Below, in pieces: positions 60,426 through 64,000 of a stretch of DNA of 64,000 nucleotides. A model generated the notes under the pieces. That model ran no database searches. It was not told the DNA's origin and saw nothing but the letters and a program-made list of their open reading frames with translations. Made by a program: the position numbers and the translations under genes. Position 1 is the stretch's first letter; each line of letters opens with the position of its first letter. Source of the DNA: Sulfurimonas sp. (GTDB lineage Bacteria > Campylobacterota > Campylobacteria > Campylobacterales > Sulfurimonadaceae); NCBI RefSeq assembly GCF_018698455.1, contig NZ_JABIOQ010000060.1:1-64000 (forward strand), given 5' to 3'.

Positions 60426-63125
60426 TTATGCTACTTGAATTTCTTCTTTTAATTTTTGAGATATCCCTAAAAGTCCTAGTGGATCTATAGCCATAATGAT
60501 TTGTCCATTTCCAAGTAAAGCAGTTCCGCTAAATAGTGGATGTCCTTCCATTATACCTACAAGTGGTTTTTGAACAACATCTAATTGTCCTAGAAATTGA
60601 TTTACAACTACTGCAAGAAGATTATCTTTTATATTTAAAACAACGATAGATAGTGGTTTATCTTGCATATCATCTTCATTAAGCATAGACTTAATGAAAA
60701 GAAGAGGAATTACATCTCCTCTAATATAAATAAATGGCTCATTGTGTAAGTACTCAATTTCAGAACGCTCTAGTTTTACTGTCTCAGATACACTATCCAT
60801 CGGTATACCATAATGAATACTATTCATCTGGATGTGAAGTAAAGATGTAACTGCTAAAGACATCGGTATAGCTAAAGTAATAACCGTCCCTTGATTAGCT
60901 TTTGTCGTAATCCCTATCGTTCCACCAAAACCTTCTATAGATTTTTTAACAACATCCATTCCAACACCACGTCCACTAAACTCAGTAATAGCATCAGCAG
61001 TTGAGAGACCTGGGAGAAGGACAAGTTCTGCCATCTCTTTTTCATTTAATAGATCAATTTGATCAACAGTCATAAGACCTTTTTCTATAACTTTACTTGC
61101 TACTTTGTCAACATTGATGCCGGCACCATCATCTTTAATTTCAATTATAATTCTATCTGATTGAGAAAAAGCATTTAACGAAACAGAACCTTGAGGGTTC
61201 TTTCCTTTTTGTTCACGAACATCTGGTGTTTCAATACCATGGTCAAGTGAATTTCGTACAATGTGAATCATTGGATCAGCTAGCATCTCAATCATATTTT
61301 TATCAAGTTTAGTTTCCCCACCATTCATTTCTAGTTTTACATTTTTATCTAAAGTTTTTGCTATGTCTCGAACAAGTTTCGGGTATCTATCAAATACATA
61401 AGATATAGGAAGCATTCTCATTCCCATAATCAAGTCTTGCAGTTGCTCAGAAAGACGATTTATGAAAATATATTTATCCATAATCTCACGCTTTATCTGT
61501 TCATGTGTCATACCAACAACATTATCAGCTAAATATGGTAACGAGTTTTTTGCAACCAAAAGTTCTCCAACAACATTCATTAAGCTGTCAATAGATTCTT
61601 GATCAATTTTTACAGTTTTACCAACAACAGCTTTTTTCTCTTCTGTAACTACTGGTTTCATATTAGCTTTCTTAGAAACAACCTGTACACTTTCTACTTT
61701 TACTGTTTCTATAACCGGTTGAGCTATTTTTTGTTTTGGTGCAACCACAATTTTTTCCTTCGCTTCAAGTAAAACTTCTTTCTTAATTTCTGAAGTTTCT
61801 TTTAAAGTATCTCTATTTAAAAATTCCTCAACATCACTCTGGAAATTAAATACAGGCATAGTTGGAACAAACTTTCTTACTTTTTCTAGAATTACTATAA
61901 TTCTTTTAAGGTCATCTTCTGTATTCGTATGCTGTAAGGCTTTTTTCTGCTGTGCATAGATATCTTCAATTGTACTTTGTATTTCTGGATTTATAACAAC
62001 ACTACTTGATTGAATAGATTCACTTTGAATTTGAACTTCTTCTTTTTTTATTTCTTTTTCCGTATATGCTTCACCCATATAAAGTGTCTCAAAGAAACCT
62101 TCAAGTTTAGAAGCTTCATTGGCATCTATTAAACCAACAATATCTAAGAATCTTTCTAGCTTCGCATACTGAATAGTATCAATACCTACAAGTTCCATAG
62201 AACTTTTCACTTCTTCTTTAATAGCAGATAAATCGAGAGCAGTAGTTAAGCCACTTAGCTCTTTTAAAGAGTCAATCTGTAAACCTGTATCTCCTCTATT
62301 TAAAGACATAAGAGAACTTACATCAAGAGGTAAAAATGTAAGTTCATCTATGAAGTTAAAAAGAGACTCTTCTATCTCTTCATAAGTTGCATATATAAAT
62401 GCAACTAATGAAGATTTAAGTAATAGTCCTTCTTCATCTTCCGTGCCGCTAAGAACTGATTTAGCATTCTCACCACTCATACATGAAAATACACCTATTA
62501 CTTTATCGCCTAAAAGACTCAAAGCATATATTGGATCATTTCCATAAACCATACAACTATCATCGACATCAAATACTACTGCATAAAGATGTTCTTTAGA
62601 ACAAAAATCTTCATCAATCTCTGAATTTCTAAATGGTATTTCAACTGTATCCATGCCTCGTAAAGTAGCCAAAGGAAGATTAATTATATCATTTTTATCA
62701 GAGACTAAGTTAAAAGGCAGACTCCATATTGCTTCACCCTCAACATCTTTACCCATTTGGTTACTTAATTCTTCTACTATTTTAGTTACCCTACTTTCAT
62801 CAGCATCAACAACATCACCTGTTTCTTCCGCTGCTTCTATTAAATTTACTACTTCATCAAAAGCATCATAGAGTGCTTCTACCATAGTATCTTTAAACTC
62901 TACTTTTCCAGCACGCAACATATCTAATAAATCTTCAGCATGGTGTGTGATTTTTTTTACAGATTCAAAACAAACAATACCACTACCACCCTTTAAGGTA
63001 TGTGCAGCACGAAATACAGAATTAAGTAATTCCGGGTCATCTCCACCTATGTCACCTATATTTTGATCGATAAAAGCTAGATTTTCTCTAGCTTCACTTA
63101 AAAATTGTTCTAATAACGGATCCAT
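60426..63125 (-). CDS. cheA: Chemotaxis histidine kinase CheA
   Basis: Hpt VFRAAHTLKGGSGIV; DPMIHIVRNSLDHGIE; GRGVGMDVVKKSIEGFGGTIG; C-terminal CheW-like domain. Confidence 0.95.
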   Translation of the reverse strand: MDPLLEQFLSEARENLAFIDQNIGDIGGDDPELLNSVFRAAHTLKGGSGIVCFESVKKITHHAEDLLDMLRAGKVEFKDTMVEALYDAFDEVVNLIEAAEETGDVVDADESRVTKIVEELSNQMGKDVEGEAIWSLPFNLVSDKNDIINLPLATLRGMDTVEIPFRNSEIDEDFCSKEHLYAVVFDVDDSCMVYGNDPIYALSLLGDKVIGVFSCMSGENAKSVLSGTEDEEGLLLKSSLVAFIYATYEEIEESLFNFIDELTFLPLDVSSLMSLNRGDTGLQIDSLKELSGLTTALDLSAIKEEVKSSMELVGIDTIQYAKLERFLDIVGLIDANEASKLEGFFETLYMGEAYTEKEIKKEEVQIQSESIQSSSVVINPEIQSTIEDIYAQQKKALQHTNTEDDLKRIIVILEKVRKFVPTMPVFNFQSDVEEFLNRDTLKETSEIKKEVLLEAKEKIVVAPKQKIAQPVIETVKVESVQVVSKKANMKPVVTEEKKAVVGKTVKIDQESIDSLMNVVGELLVAKNSLPYLADNVVGMTHEQIKREIMDKYIFINRLSEQLQDLIMGMRMLPISYVFDRYPKLVRDIAKTLDKNVKLEMNGGETKLDKNMIEMLADPMIHIVRNSLDHGIETPDVREQKGKNPQGSVSLNAFSQSDRIIIEIKDDGAGINVDKVASKVIEKGLMTVDQIDLLNEKEMAELVLLPGLSTADAITEFSGRGVGMDVVKKSIEGFGGTIGITTKANQGTVITLAIPMSLAVTSLLHIQMNSIHYGIPMDSVSETVKLERSEIEYLHNEPFIYIRGDVIPLLFIKSMLNEDDMQDKPLSIVVLNIKDNLLAVVVNQFLGQLDVVQKPLVGIMEGHPLFSGTALLGNGQIIMAIDPLGLLGISQKLKEEIQVA

Positions 63126-63134
63126 AATATCTCC

Positions 63135-63500
63135 TTAATTTTTCACAAAAATATCTAAATATGCCTGAATCTGATCAGGTTTAATTGGCTTAGTTTCAAA
63201 AAGATTTGCACCAGCTTTATAAGCATTTATTTTATCTTCTTCTTTTTCTTGTGTTGTCACCATAATCACTGGTACTATTTTGTGGTTATCTTGTTTACGT
63301 AAATCTTTTATAAAAGAATATCCATCCATAATAGGCATATTTACATCCACTAAGTACAGATCTATTTGGGCACCTAAACTTTTTTCTAATGCTTCCATTC
63401 CATTTTCAGCTTCAACTAAATCCATACCCATTGACTTAAGTATAGAACCATGGTAACTTCTTACTGTCTTTGAATCATCTACAACCATTACTGTCGGCAT
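63135..63500 (-). CDS. CheY-like response regulator
   Basis: VMVVDDSKTVRSYHGSILKS; LYLVDVNMPIMDGYSFI; KPIKPDQIQAYL. Confidence 0.93.
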   Translation of the reverse strand: MPTVMVVDDSKTVRSYHGSILKSMGMDLVEAENGMEALEKSLGAQIDLYLVDVNMPIMDGYSFIKDLRKQDNHKIVPVIMVTTQEKEEDKINAYKAGANLFETKPIKPDQIQAYLDIFVKN

Positions 63501-63509
63501 AATATTCTC

Positions 63510-63899
63510 CTAAAAAAAATCTATTTCGTCATTTACATAATCTTCGGCAATTTTACCGAAGAATCTGCTCTTTTTGTCTTTTGCATCTTCAAGAGTTGCA
63601 TTAAGTTTTTCTCTCAACTTTAGTAAACTATTCTCAGCTAAACCTTCTTGATTTTTATTTGCATGAGAAAATATATCTATACTATTTTTCATACTCTCAA
63701 TCGCTTCTCTTGTCGCATTTAACTGCTGCGATATTATATCTTGATACTGCAGCTGTTGCGAGGTTTTCATCAATCTCAATCTCATTATTTCTATCACAGA
63801 ACTCATTTTCATAAAAGATTCAGCCGACAGTTCTATAACATCTGCTTGAACTCCTTGGTTATGTGTTAGAAGTTCATCAATAGAATCTAATACAATCAT
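63510..63899 (-). CDS. CheZ-like small helical protein
   Basis: LQYQDIISQQL resembles CheZ catalytic FQDxxxQ motif; acidic/aromatic C-terminus DEIDFF. Confidence 0.55.
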   Translation of the reverse strand: MIVLDSIDELLTHNQGVQADVIELSAESFMKMSSVIEIMRLRLMKTSQQLQYQDIISQQLNATREAIESMKNSIDIFSHANKNQEGLAENSLLKLREKLNATLEDAKDKKSRFFGKIAEDYVNDEIDFF

Positions 63900-63907
63900 T
63901 TTCTTTG

Positions 63908-64000
63908 CTAAGCCGGTAAGCGTAAAACTCTGGTGATGGCTTGTTTAAGCTGAGCCGGATTAAAAGGCTTCACTATCCAACCAGTAAGTCCGAGTGCCTT
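63908..64000 (-). CDS. CheY-like response regulator, 3' part (runs off window)
   Basis: KALGLTGWIVKPFNPAQLKQAITRVLRLPA*. Confidence 0.8.
   Translation of the reverse strand, partial: KALGLTGWIVKPFNPAQLKQAITRVLRLPA

Overview
64-kb window of an AT-rich Campylobacterota (Sulfurimonas-like) chromosome. Most of it is ordinary core genome: amt/glnK/amt, gyrA-flgP-flgQ-flgR-asd, hemE, polA, gatC, pilT, rsmH, proA/proC, thrC, ftsE/ftsX/envC, trmB, rluD, rodA, and a chemosensory cluster at the right end. The most interesting accessory part is the left 6 kb. It holds a compact cassette that looks like an anti-phage or genome-defence operon: an OLD/DUF3696-type AAA ATPase, a single-HKD PLD-like protein with an unusual HxR motif, and an SF2 helicase truncated next to IS-end-like repeats. 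A WYL-type regulator is transcribed divergently across a 75-bp intergenic region that contains two perfect palindromes. A CCA-terminated tRNA 3'-end fragment bounds this cassette on the right and is consistent with an attR site. Two other tRNA genes (Asn-GTT and Ile2-CAT) are flanked on their 3' sides by decayed mobile or gene remnants: an integrase C-terminus, an IS630 transposase fragment and unassigned ORF fragments. Other observations: a multiply disrupted cobA (SUMT) pseudogene next to a siroheme-type gene, a histidine-kinase remnant, a CheW with an inserted CZB zinc-binding domain, a short CheZ-like protein, a chemosensory-linked ParA, and a FliK-like/FlhB-C-terminal-like pair away from other flagellar genes. 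All assignments come from reading motifs by eye. No database search was run.
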